From Ampullaceana balthica (taxonomy: Eukaryota; Mollusca; Gastropoda; Lymnaeidae), in NCBI GenBank assembly GCA_944989445.1, contig CALYLW010001012.1:89501-153500 (forward strand): DNA of 64,000 bases, given 5' to 3'. Shown piece after piece: positions 1 to 12,300 of this stretch; positions within the stretch are counted from its first letter, which is position 1; each line of letters opens with the position of its first letter. The translations under genes were made by a program, and so were the position numbers. The notes under the pieces are model-generated. The model ran no database searches, was not told the DNA's origin, and saw only the letters and a program-made list of their open reading frames with translations.

Positions 1-317
1 AAACAATTTTTAAAAATATGGATTTTTATATTTTTTATATACAATTCTATTTGTTTAAAATGGAGGTTGAAACAGAAGGTCTATTTGTTCATGAATATTA
101 ATTATTGCAATCTGAATGCTGAATTCATAATTTTGTATACTTCTATCACCAATTATGTTTTATGGTATACATTAGGATATTAACTGTGAAAATGTAGTGT
201 TTAAACTTAGTAGTCTTCTAGAATTTCTAGAGTGTACAAGTTCTTAATTCATTATTCAATGATTAGGCCTCCTTTTCTGTGCAAAATTGAATTAATCCTA
301 ATTTTAAAAAAAACAAG
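1..317. other. Intron, nothing recognised
   Basis: AT-rich sequence upstream of the first exon in the window. I see no coding similarity or repeat family in it. Confidence 0.6.
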
Positions 318-397
318 GTCAAAGTAAAAGACAGAGACAGTGATCTGAAAATCTGCCACTCAACTGGTGACCCACATATTATCACATTTGATGGAAA
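318..397 (+). CDS. Module 1 exon 1: start of VWD domain
   Basis: Encodes a segment ending [14 protein letters not shown], the diagnostic opening of a VWD domain. The acceptor is AAACAAG before 318 and the donor GTAAGT starts at 398. It ends in phase 2 and the split codon is completed in the next exon as Lys. The exact 5' edge is less certain because the acceptor has a weak pyrimidine tract; the equivalent exons in modules 2 and 3 are both 77 bp. Confidence 0.8.
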
Positions 398-3300
398 GTA
401 AGTCTTTTAAAGTTTGCATTCATCCTGTGAACGTTGAAAAATTGTATTTTTAGTTGGGTATACTAAGATGTACTAAAGTATAAGATCATTTGATGAATTA
501 CTAAAAATAAGTTTTTAATGCATTATATTTTAAATTAAAATAGTTATCAAATTTTATATTGATGATTCCTACACGACACTATCCTCATTGTTTTCTAGGA
601 GATTTGACAACTATAGAGAGGGAGAATTAATTCTGTACAAACACAAAAATCTACCATATGAGGTAAATAAACAAATTGAAGTTTATTTTATAGTTATGAA
701 CTGTCTCCTTCAGTGTTATTATCTCTAAGCCACCACAGATTTTATAATATTACCAAGAGGAGGAACCATTATTGGCAGCATTATAGAACAGGAAGCCATG
801 TTCCTTTCATGGCAAATAATCATTCTACCATTGCAGTATAAATCAAGAAACCACTCGAAGTTTTTTTCCTATAATTAACTTCTAGAAGGGGCTAACCTCA
901 GAAGCTCCTGTTTTAAAAGAAGCTATAATTTAAATGTTGTTTTTCTATCACATTGTGTTCTCTTCATGATTTAAAAAAAATTAAATTTCTCTTAGGTGCG
1001 AGCTTTCCAAAAGAGATGCCATGACAGGGCTGCGTGTAACTGTGGTGTGGCTATCAGATCAGGAGATGATATCTTTGTGTGTGACAGATGTGGTAGTTCA
1101 GGGAGTATGGGACAGCCATTAAAGCCTCGCTTGTTTTTCAATGGGAATGTAACTGAAGGCACCAGATACTTAAAAATAAAAAGTGGTGGCTACAGGGTAT
1201 GTTGTGATTCATTAACTTAATTCATCGCTGGATGTTTTTGTAATACTCTTTTATCAGGGGTCCTCCAATTTTTTAAATAGGAAACTATTAAAATGCCTCA
1301 CAGTTTTAGAGCCAGAATATATTTTGAAACTAATGAGATCAAGTTACTGTGTACACTGGTCATATCTTATTTGAAATGCAAGGGTAAATAACAAAACAAT
1401 TTTTAAAATGGACCATTTCAATCACAATAATTAAATAGTGTTTCAATGAGAAATATGCAAATTGTTTTGACTAATTACATGATCAGTGCCATGTCTATAT
1501 TATTATAAGCGTACAAGTCAGAAAGGCTTTGATAGATAATAAGAAAAACCCGTAAAAAACCAAGTTTTTGACTATAAATCCTTTATGTACAAGAAGTAAT
1601 TAAAAGAATGTTCATTATAATACTAACAATACTAACAGCGCCAGACCATCCAGAAATACAAAATTGCAGTTGTGTCGTAAAACATGTTTAATATAATGCG
1701 CACCGATCAGGAATATGTTTATAAAAAGAGCTGTCAATAAAATACGCACCTTATTGCGCGACAGAAAGGTTGTTCAATATAATACGCACCGCGACGCTCT
1801 ATCTCAAAAAATAGCATGATACATAGGAATAAATAAAATAATCTAAAAAATCAATAATTTAATTACGGTACATGCGATCGATCTGAAATTTTGATACATT
1901 GTTTTTATCATCGGTACGAAACTGCCTGCAAAATTTCAGCTCGCTATCTTGCGAGCAAGTGGGTTAAAAATCGATCAAAAGTTTTGGCGACAAGCAAGCA
2001 AGCAAGCAAGGTCGGTCGGTCGGTCGGCCGCAGACACCACGAGTTAATATAAAGGATTTAAAAATACCGAATATTGCAAGAGAACTCTGCTTTACATAAA
2101 AATAATTCCAAGTTCGCTAGTTTTGAAATTGATATTTATTTTAAAGCATGTTGTATTTTGTAAATCTGATAATTTAAATTGTAATGGTTCTGATATTATT
2201 TCAGTGATGTTAATTTAGTAAATTTTTTCTTTAGGTAATCTTACCCACAGGTATGAGCATTGAAGTGCATGCAGCCACAAATGGATTTGGTTCAGATGCT
2301 CATGATGTCGTAGAGATTTTCATTTCAGCCTCAGCAAATGATTTTCAAAATACATTAGGTGAGGAAAGCCGAAAGCATTAATCTTGTAATATCCTAGTTT
2401 AAATTCAGTATAAACTTTTTGATTACGTTATAATCACTTTATTCACTTACTTACAATTGAAACATGTCTATTTGCAAAAAATATTTGAATTATTTTCTAT
2501 CTGGGGGAATTAATTCAGAGAATATTTTAACGGTCAGTTAAGGAAAATCCTTAAGAATATCATTTTGTTCCTATTTTGTCTATAAATAAACAGTTTCTTT
2601 TTTAATTGATAATATATTATAATATTAAAAAAACCTTAGAGTTAATAGAAACTGCTTTAAATATTAGAAATAATTGGAAGAATAAGGACAACATATTTAA
2701 ATTTAAGATCTTTGTTATTACTGTATATGCTGATTTTTGAAAATTGATATTTTATTTGAGAATGCTGTGTCTGTGAAGAATTTGACTCTATTTAATTCTT
2801 ACATTTTAAAATGGAATGTAGGTTTGTGTGGATTGTATGACAATGATGAAACCAATGATCTTCTAACTGCTAATGGTACACTGGTAACAGAGAGGGATGT
2901 TGATAAATTTATTCTCTCATGGAGGTCAGTTTTGAAAAATGATTATTTAAATCTTAATTTAAAATGTTTCTCTTCAAGGAATTTTTAACAAATATAATAA
3001 AACATAGTTGCATGGGAAATTTATAATAATAGAAAAAGTTTTAGTATTATACATTGGTACCTCGCTTAACAAACACAATCCATTCCAGCAGTGCGTTCGT
3101 TAAGTGAGGAGTTTGCAAAGCGAAGAGTTCGCTAAGCGAAACGTGATTTCTCATAGACGTCTATGGGAAATCTTATCTTATCTGTTTTAGACGCTCCTTC
3201 TACACAGAAGATTATTGAGTCCTACACTTATCTATGGTTTGTGTTTAGTCCTGCATTCTTATTAGAGTTTTAAATGTTGATAAAGTGTTGGCTTTCCTGG

Positions 3301-6300
3301 TTTCTTCAGGCAACCCATTCCACGCCCGAATTCCGGACGGGAAGTACGAACATTTGTATGAGTTTGATCTTGCATACAGAATAAGAAAGGTGTTTTTATC
3401 CTTATGTCTATCTGAGGGTTGTATTAAGCTATCTTTGTGTTGTATTTCTAAATTAGAGTTAATTGCTTTATGTATGATTACTACTTTACTCTTGGTTCTT
3501 CTATCCTCTAGTGTTTCAAGGTTTAATGATTTAACTAATGGTGTTATTCTAGTCAGTTTTGAATATTCTCCAGTAATGAATCTGGCAGCTCTTTTTTGGA
3601 TTTGTTCTAGTTTATCAATGTTTTCTTTGGTGGATGGGTCCCATACAGAAGATGCATATTCTAGTACAGGTCTCACCAAAGTGAGATAGCATTTTAGTTT
3701 TATATCTTTATTACATTTGTAAAGGTTTCTTTTTATAAAGCATAAGGTTTTGTTTGATTTTTTAATAACTTCATTGACATGGGGATTCCATGATAATTTC
3801 TCATTTATTATGACTCCTAAGTATTTTGCATCTTTAGTTTGGGTTAGTTCCTTTCCATGTATGAAATATTTTGAATTTATTTGTTTCTTTTTCTTTGTTA
3901 CTCTTAACAGTTGACACTTTTCTGGGTGGAAACTCATACTCCAGTTAGTTTCCCATTTTATCAATTCATCTAGGTCTTTTTGTAAAATTTTGCTATCTTG
4001 TTCTGATTTAATTGTTCTATAGATTATACAATCATCAGCAAATAACCTAACTTTTGTTCCTGTTGAGATGTTGTTGGGTAAATCATTTATATATATTAAA
4101 AAGAGTAAGGGACCTAGCACAGTTCCTTGTGGAACTCCTGAATTGACCTTTATTGGTGCAGATTTAGATCCATTAATTATTACAGTTTGCTCCCTGCCCA
4201 AAAGGAAGTCTTGGATCCAGTGATGTAAGGAACCTGAGATTCCAAAGTAGTTAAGTTTTTTAAGTAAACTAAGGTGGTGAACTTTGTCAAATGCTTTTGA
4301 GAAGTCTAGTAATATTGTATCTATTTGATCATTTTTGTCTAAGCCTTTTGATAGTTCATCTATTAAACCTATTAATTGTGTTTCACATGATTTGTTTTTT
4401 CTAAAGCCGTGTTGATGTGGGCATAGGGCATTATATTTGTCAAGGTGGTTAACTATTCTACTATATATTATGTGTTCTAGTAATTTACAGGTGATACTAG
4501 TAAGTGATACAGGCCTGTAGTTACTAGGGTCTGGGGGAAATGAATTAACTGGTTTCGGGCCACACAAATTTCAACAAAATATGAAAAAAAGAGGATAGGC
4601 AGTGTTCAGAGGCAAGCAAAGTGTTATTAGACACTCACCAAGTAGGGTTAGGTGTTTTTGGATGTTGGGAGGTGGGATGAGGAGGACACACACACTTATT
4701 TACAGTTTTCACACATAAACATTTCCAGTCCATGTATTAGTTGCTGTCAGAGTCAGAGCTGGAATTTTCCACCTCCAACACATCACAAATCAGAGGGAGG
4801 GGGTGGAAACCACAAGCAAAACCACAAAAAAGCAATAAATTGGGTGAAAAATCACCCTCCCAAAATAAGACAAGAAACTTTTTAAAAAAAGAAATGAACT
4901 TGCCGCGAATGTTCTTTAGAATAGCCAGGGCCAACTGGGCGCGTTGTCTGCCATTTTATGAGTGAACGCAGTCGTTCCTTCAGCACGCGGTGAACTGCGT
5001 GTAAAAGGAAGGACTGCGTTCGCTCGCTCTGGGCGAAATCCTAAAGCAAACTACCCGTTTGTCGAGCGCAGGCACTCACGTGGGCAAGCAACGCCCATTC
5101 GTTGTGTGGGCAACGTTTGTTCTGCAAGTTGCAGGGGTGTTCACAGCAGCATTTGTTATACGGATTGTTTGTTGCGCGATCCGTCCATTAAGCGGGGTAC
5201 CACTGTACATCATTTCCCTATCACACCATTTCAGAGTTGATCCCAGTGAAAGCTATTACTCAGGAATATGCACAACCACAGAAGTCAAAGTGGATACAAC
5301 AGTCTCCTGTGACTGCAGAGAAGGAATAAAACAGTACTGCTCCCCATGGGCTGATGTACAGACATGCCAAAATAGCCAGACCTTTAAGGCCTCTCAAGAT
5401 GGTGAGTCAGAAATGCAGCTGAGAAGACAACAATTTAAATAGTTTTTTTTTAAACTTATTTGTTGTTTATTTTTAATCCTAGCATTATTTAATGAAGTAT
5501 TTAAATACACTTTATTTATCCTGTATTTTCTTTTTTTTCTTTAAACAGATATTGATATCACACAAGATCTTTTAGAAAGTGAAGATAGTTCCGATAGCTG
5601 TATTATTGCTCAGAATCCTATCGTTTGGCAAGACTATGATCTAACCTATTTGTATAAGGTAAGTTTTTAAAATTTTTGCTATGGGATAAAAGCACCTAAA
5701 AATCCTATACTTTCTAATGAATATTTTTAAGAATTAATATATATTTTTGTTCTACTTATTTTACAGTTTTATGATAAATTAAAAAATTAATTCTCTGGAC
5801 ATAATTTTGCTGTATTATTCTCAACTAGACGCCCCGCGGCATAGCGTACGCCACAGACTTGCTCAATGAACACTCCTAAACAGGACTAAACCTCGCTAGG
5901 GTCGGCAAATCACAGTTTATGTTTAAGGGATGGTAGTATTAAATGGGAGGCGGGTAACAACAACCTCAGTGTGCATGTAATCGATAATCGGTTTTTACAC
6001 GCAATTAACAACCCTAAATATGACTAACCCTCGCTAGGGTCGGCCAATCACAGTTTATGTTGAAGGGATGGTAGTATTAAATGGGAGGCAGGTAACAACA
6101 ACCTCAGTGTGCTTGTCTCCATGTTTACTCGCTATTTTTTACTTACTTTGTGCTGCTTTTTGTTGTCTGTACTCTCACCCCCCCCCCATCCGTTCTTTGC
6201 ACTGTCTATTATGAGCAAGTCTGCGGCGTATGCTACGCCGCGGGTCTCTCCAGAGTTCCTTCTTTTCATTCACTCAGAGTCGTTTCCCCAAACCCATCCC

Positions 6301-9300
6301 ATTTTGACCACTGTGTCATTCAGGAAGTCTTCACCCGTAACTAAATCATTAGCGGCGTATGCTACGCCTCGGGTTCAGCTAGTGTTGGCAATAAAGAGGT
6401 AAAAGAACAGGGCACATACAGACATTTTAAAAAATTTTTTAAAAAACAATGTTTTCGCTGGGGCTTGAACCCAGTACCATCGACGTATGAGGCGGACGTG
6501 ATAACCAGTACACTACAAATCTCACATTTACTGTGATGGTACAATGCAAGTGAACGCAAGTGCATTGTTGCCACCCATTCCCACCCCCCCCCCTTTTTTT
6601 TTCATTTCATCCCACAACACTTGCTAACAGTGTTTAGTTGACTCGAGCGAGGGTCATTCGTCGTGCTCGGTTGCACATACTTGCAGCTTGCTTGCCTCGC
6701 ATGGTCCCATGAAGAGAATTATATATATAGATTTGATATACTCTTATTTTGAAAATAACAAAGGTTTCCTTCAGAATTTAACAAAGTAGCATAGTGTTTT
6801 TATTTGAAATATTTTTTTAAATTTCTCATGCTGTATTTTATTGTTTAGGCAATAACTTGGCCAACACCATCTGGTATAACAAAACAACAGGCGACTGAAT
6901 TTTGCAGTTTGAAAGTTAAAGAGAGCCGTACTTACAGCGCTTGTACAAACCTTATTGGGACACTTGAAGGCACAGCTCTGGCTTCATCCTTACAAAACTG
7001 CATCACTGACATACAGGTACATCTTCACAATTGAAATTATATTGTATTAGCATGTTTCTTTTATGATATGCNNNNNNNNNNNNNNNNNNNNNNNNNNNNN
7101 NNNNNNNNNNNNNNNNNNNNNNNNNNNNNNNNNNNNNNNNNNNNNNNNNNNNNNNNNNNNNNNNNNNNNNNNNNNNNNNNNNNNNNNNNNNNNNNNNNNN
7201 NNNNNNNNNNNNNNNNNNNNNNNNNNNNNNNNNNNNNNNNNNNNNNNNNNNNNNNNNNNNNNNNNNNNNNNNNNNNNNNNNNNNNNNNNNNNNNNNNNNN
7301 NNNNNNNNNNNNNNNNNNNNNNNNNNNNNNNNNNNNNNNNNNNNNNNNNNNNNNNNNNNNNNNNNNNNNNNNNNNNNNNNNNNNNNNNNNNNNNNNNNNN
7401 NNNNNNNNNNNNNNCTCTTACTTCAAGTGCAAACATTTACTGAAAAGCATGAAGCTAATTAATTTCACTAAAATATCCTATTTACTTTTTTACTATCAAT
7501 TATTTATGGAACCTTAATTTTCACTAAATTACTTTATTGTAATAAATTCAAAATAAGAAAAACCAGAAATTTCTTGGTTTAAAAAAAAACTATTTGAACA
7601 TGACTTATCAAAATTAGTGAACATCAAAATTAGTGAACGTCTCAATTTTATGGTTGTTTCCTGCATATTTAAAGGACAAGGTGTAACATGACATTTTTTA
7701 CATATAATAAATATTTATCAAGCCCAAAATGTTTGCACAATGCCTCTGTACTATTACATAGCATCTAAGATTCGCTTGCAGGGGATCCTTTTATGGCTTC
7801 ATTTCAATAAATGTGTCTATTTTCATTTATACTATAATTGATTGATTGTGAGACAATAAAAAGGAAATAACTTATCATTTAATGAAAATTTGATGGTTTC
7901 TAGAAATTATCTTTTTTACTTCTGATCCTATCAAAACATTATTCAATGCACATATTCAATATATTTTTTAATTAATTATAACCTTTTTTTATTTTCAGAT
8001 TATGGATAATTCAAATTGGGCAATAAATATACTTTTGAATATTCGAGTTATCTGTCTGTTTGAGATCAAAATGAACTATTACTTGTGGAACACTGAAGAA
8101 AATAGAACAATATCCTTACCACCAAATATTTTTTATTCCATTTGTCCTGACGATTGTAACAATCATGGAACTTGCAATAGAGGTAGGGTTAAAAAATGCT
8201 ATCATTATAGTATAAAAACAAAAAATGTACAACTTATTTCTTAATAAATGTTAAACTTGGGCAATGTAACCATGTAAATTGTCTAGAAAATGTATACATG
8301 TTGTTATTTATTATTTAAACTTTCAGGATGTCAATTATAGAATCACTAGTAACAAAGCCCACCCAAGGACGGGAATAAGTGTAGGGTGACCTGTGAAGTT
8401 CATGGACGCTATGTTTTGGTAGTTGTTATGCTGAAGCGTTTGCAGGACATTGTCGTCGCAGGGCAAGGGATGTGGACAACAACAACAAAAACAACAACAG
8501 CAACAACAACAACAAAAGCAACAACAACAACAGCAACAAAAGCAAAACAACAACAACAAAACAAAAAGAACAACAACAGCAAAACAACAACAAAACAACA
8601 ACAGCAACAACAACAAAACAAAAAAACAAAACAACAACAATAAAAACAACCACAAAGCAACAACAACAAAACAACAACAACAAAACAACAACAGCAACAA
8701 CAACAGCAACAACAACAAAGCAACAACCACAAAACAACAAAAAAAAACAACAACAACAAAACAACAACAATAATAACATCAACAAAAAACAAACAACACT
8801 TAAAACTCTTGCCACTACCCCCCAGGACCATCAAGGAAAAAGCATTTAACAGAATTGTCATTGGAATAAGCGTCAGGCATAGTGGGAACAACATAATGAA
8901 TTATGACAAAAAAACTGCACCAAAAATAACTTGTTTTGAACCTCCGCGTAATATGTAAATTTTTCTCCGCTAGTGATTGGCTGTAGGGGTTATATGTGTT
9001 TGAGGGACCAATCGCTATAGATGACGGGACAGAAAGGACAGGAAGGACAGAAACTTGCCTTTTATTATATAGGATTACCATTTTAAATAGGTGATACAAA
9101 AGGATATCAGTATTTCAATTTGAAGATAAGAAATTTAGTGAACAATCAGAAAAGAGCATGTCAATATTATTCAAACATATGTCAATAAATCATTACAATA
9201 CATTTAAAAAAATTTTTTTATTTAATATTAGGTCACTGCAACTGTAGCACAGGATGGTTAGGATTGGATTGTAGCATCAAATATGCTGATCCGCCAATTT

Positions 9301-12300
9301 TAGTTTCCATTTCGGGAGGAGAAAAGTGTGATACAAGGTTGAAAACTTGCAAGGAGATTGAAGTGTATGGTCTAAGATTTGCACAGTCTGATGCTCTTTC
9401 TTGTCATTTGAAAATCAGGGTAAGTACTCTTAACGTTTAAAGCCCCATAAAGTTTTCTATAAACTTCCGCCTCAGTCCTGTAAGGATTTTAAGTTTATTG
9501 CGATCAACTGTTTTTGAATTTGTAAAAATTGCTGAAAATGTATTTATATTATTATTGTCATACTGACTTCATCTTTTTGGATAAAAATGGTTATTTTAGG
9601 TATCCAAAAGATCGTCTTGAGTTTAATACTATTTTTACCTGTAGTTTAGTACTATTATTTTATAAAAAAGTGTAGCAAACTCACATCTTAAAAAAAATAT
9701 TTTTTTTTAAACTACCACAAAACTTCGCGAAACGAGGGAAAACACTAGCGAAAGCAAACACCGACATTTCCGGAAGTTGACTAAAGCATCTCTCACTAAA
9801 TGAAGAGTTTCTACTTTCTATGATTTCATTACTAACGAGAGCTCTATCGAGGTGCGCTTTACTGCGCTTTGGGTCTAGAGACAAGGTGCGCATTACCACG
9901 CTTTGGGGCTTTAAACAATAGCTTGTTACATCAGCTGCATTTAGCTCTTTAGGTAATAATAACTTTTAAAGGATCAGTCTAATTTTTTTTCTTTGATCAG
10001 CTTTTGAGTAAGTTTTTCTCTTTAATCTATGTTTATTTTAAGAATCATTTTGAAAGGTTTTTGATATTTATATCTGTCTTTACACATCTGTACTTAAATT
10101 CAAGGTCACTTAAGTATTTTATCCAATTTTAAAATTATTGTACAGTAGACCCTCGCCATAACGAACTAATTGGTGGCTAAGAACAATTCGCTAAGCAAGC
10201 CTTCGTTATTCAAGGCCTAATTTAACAAAGGCATAAAGCTAAAAATAGCTAATGCGTTGTTGGCATGGAATTTTGCCTATCTATTCTTTAAGAAAATAAT
10301 TTCATGCAACTAAATGAGAGTATAAGCAACACAAAATAATTAACAACACTTTAAATAGTAATACACAAACCCTAATGCACTTAAATTTAACAAATAAACA
10401 ATCCTATCCATTATTAGGCAAAGTAAATCGTAGCCTAGATTATTCTAGGAACTAAGCGTACTGTCACGTGTGAATCGCGTGTTGGATGACGGAGAGGTCA
10501 CATGAGTAAAAGCGCAGGAAGAAAGGGGAAGAAGGTTCGAGATTTTTATGAGTGTTGGAGGAATTCTGGTGTCATGGCGGATGTGTGCCTGGGTATTCCA
10601 CGATGTATAACCTCAAATTATATGTTATGTGCGTAGTGTAGATATTAAGGTTGTTTCATTGAAACCAGTTCTTCAGAGGATTATTGTATGCAAGGTTATG
10701 TATTGAGAGAACGCCTACAAGATATATTAATAAGTGAAACATCACAAAGATGTTACACGTACCATGGCTAATTCATATGAAACACACAATCATAGGGAAA
10801 ACTCATTAAGCGGGGGTTCATAAAACGGATGTCTACTATATTTTAAAAATATGTTTTTAATTTGTGCTTAAATTAGAGACCCATTTAAAAAAGTATTTTT
10901 GAAGGAATAGTCCTGAGTATTTAAAATTTACAAATAATAGTAAAAATTTGAAATCAAATAATGTGCATAATTAAGATTTAAATTTATGCTCTTGCTTACA
11001 ACAAATTTATAGTGACAATTGATGTTTTTTTGTTTTTTTTGTGGTTGGGAAGTAGGGATTTACTCATAAAGATAAATGTTTCAAAAATGACAAAAAATAG
11101 ACTTAACTGCCCCTGAATACCATTTGTTTTTAAGACTATTCATCGATTAGTTGCACAACAGCTGAGTTACTTCAATTCAATTTTTTTTAGATGTAGTTAA
11201 TAAGGAAAACCAGTGATCATAAGTAGGCCCTACTGGACACACTAATTTTAAAATACACTCCAGCTATAAGATAACATGATATAATGCATAATATTTTTCT
11301 TTCAGAATGGCAACGTAATACAAATTAAAGCACAGTACAAATCAGGAGAGATTGCAGTTTGTCCATTCAATGAGCTGGGAGAGTTTCAAATAGCTTTCAG
11401 TAACAATGGATTGAACATCAGTCAATACTTGAACTACACTTGTTTTGATTCCATTTGTGATAACTGCACAACTTCTCCTTGCTCTCCCAGGGTATATTCC
11501 TTTACATAATATCAATACCAGATCTATTATTAATTCCTAAATGAATGCCTGCTTTAAAAATATATTTCATATAAAGTGATCTTTACAATGTATTTTAACA
11601 TTTAAAAAATACTTTTAAATTTAATTTTTATCATAATTGGTCTTTAAAAACACAGAGCTAAAAGAAAGAGGCATTTATGACATCCATTATATATTATTTT
11701 TTAATTTGTATAATTTAAGGTGCATATGTTAAAGGTTAAAGAAAATTTAATTTATTGAACTTAAAATTTAACAACAAAAATCTAACTTAAGACCTTCTCA
11801 AATAGACTTACATTTAAAAAATGACCTGAATATCCATTCTTTATTCAATTGGTTTGGTTCATTGCATCAACAGACTGATGTGTGTAATATAGATGGCACA
11901 TGTTATGCTGATGGATATTACAACCCTAAGAATCCACTTCTTGTTTGCAGAACAATCTATTCCGAAAATCAATGGACAAAGATTTCAAGTAAACATTATT
12001 ATTGCATTAATTACTTATGATTTGAGAAACATTATCTAGAAACAATAAAGGATAGAAAAACAATGAGCAAAGTAAAAATAATACATAAAATTCAAATGGA
12101 AATACAACACAACAAATATCTAAAATAATCAGTAGGTATAAAAACTAATTTTTTTTCCATATGCAAGAACAAACACATACAAATCCTTTTTGTTCACTTC
12201 TGGAATTTGGTAGCAGAATAGGTTTCCTCAACAAACCTGGGAAACCAACACGCTATCAACATTTAAAACTGAAATAAAAATGCAAGACTAGACATAAAAC

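Larger units (their letters stand above)
3052..5205. mobile_element. Mariner-like MITE with a LINE nested inside
   Basis: The terminal inverted repeats begin CATTGGTACCTCGCTTAA on the left (3052-3069) and, reverse-complemented, CAGTGGTACCCCGCTTAA on the right (5188-5205). TA dinucleotides flank both ends (3050-3051 and 5206-5207), as expected for Tc1/mariner-type elements. Without the LINE at 3172-4534 it is about 0.8 kb and has no transposase. Its right end lies 29 bp upstream of the exon at 5235. Confidence 0.7.

Noticed and set aside
3285..3689. 134-residue + strand frame
   Set aside because: Antisense shadow of LINE copy 1 RT; the same shadow is present on the opposite strand of copies 3 and 4.
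4652..5442. Short frames at 4652-5240 and the upstream part of the frame 5059-5442
   Set aside because: They lie in the mariner-like MITE; only 5235-5401 is exon sequence, by acceptor position and alignment to the other modules.
7047..7517. Frames of X residues
   Set aside because: They are artefacts of the N gap.
8335..8894. Several open frames of 85-161 residues on both strands
   Set aside because: They are low-complexity translations of the CAA/CAG microsatellite (polyQ/N/T or Leu/Val/Cys runs).
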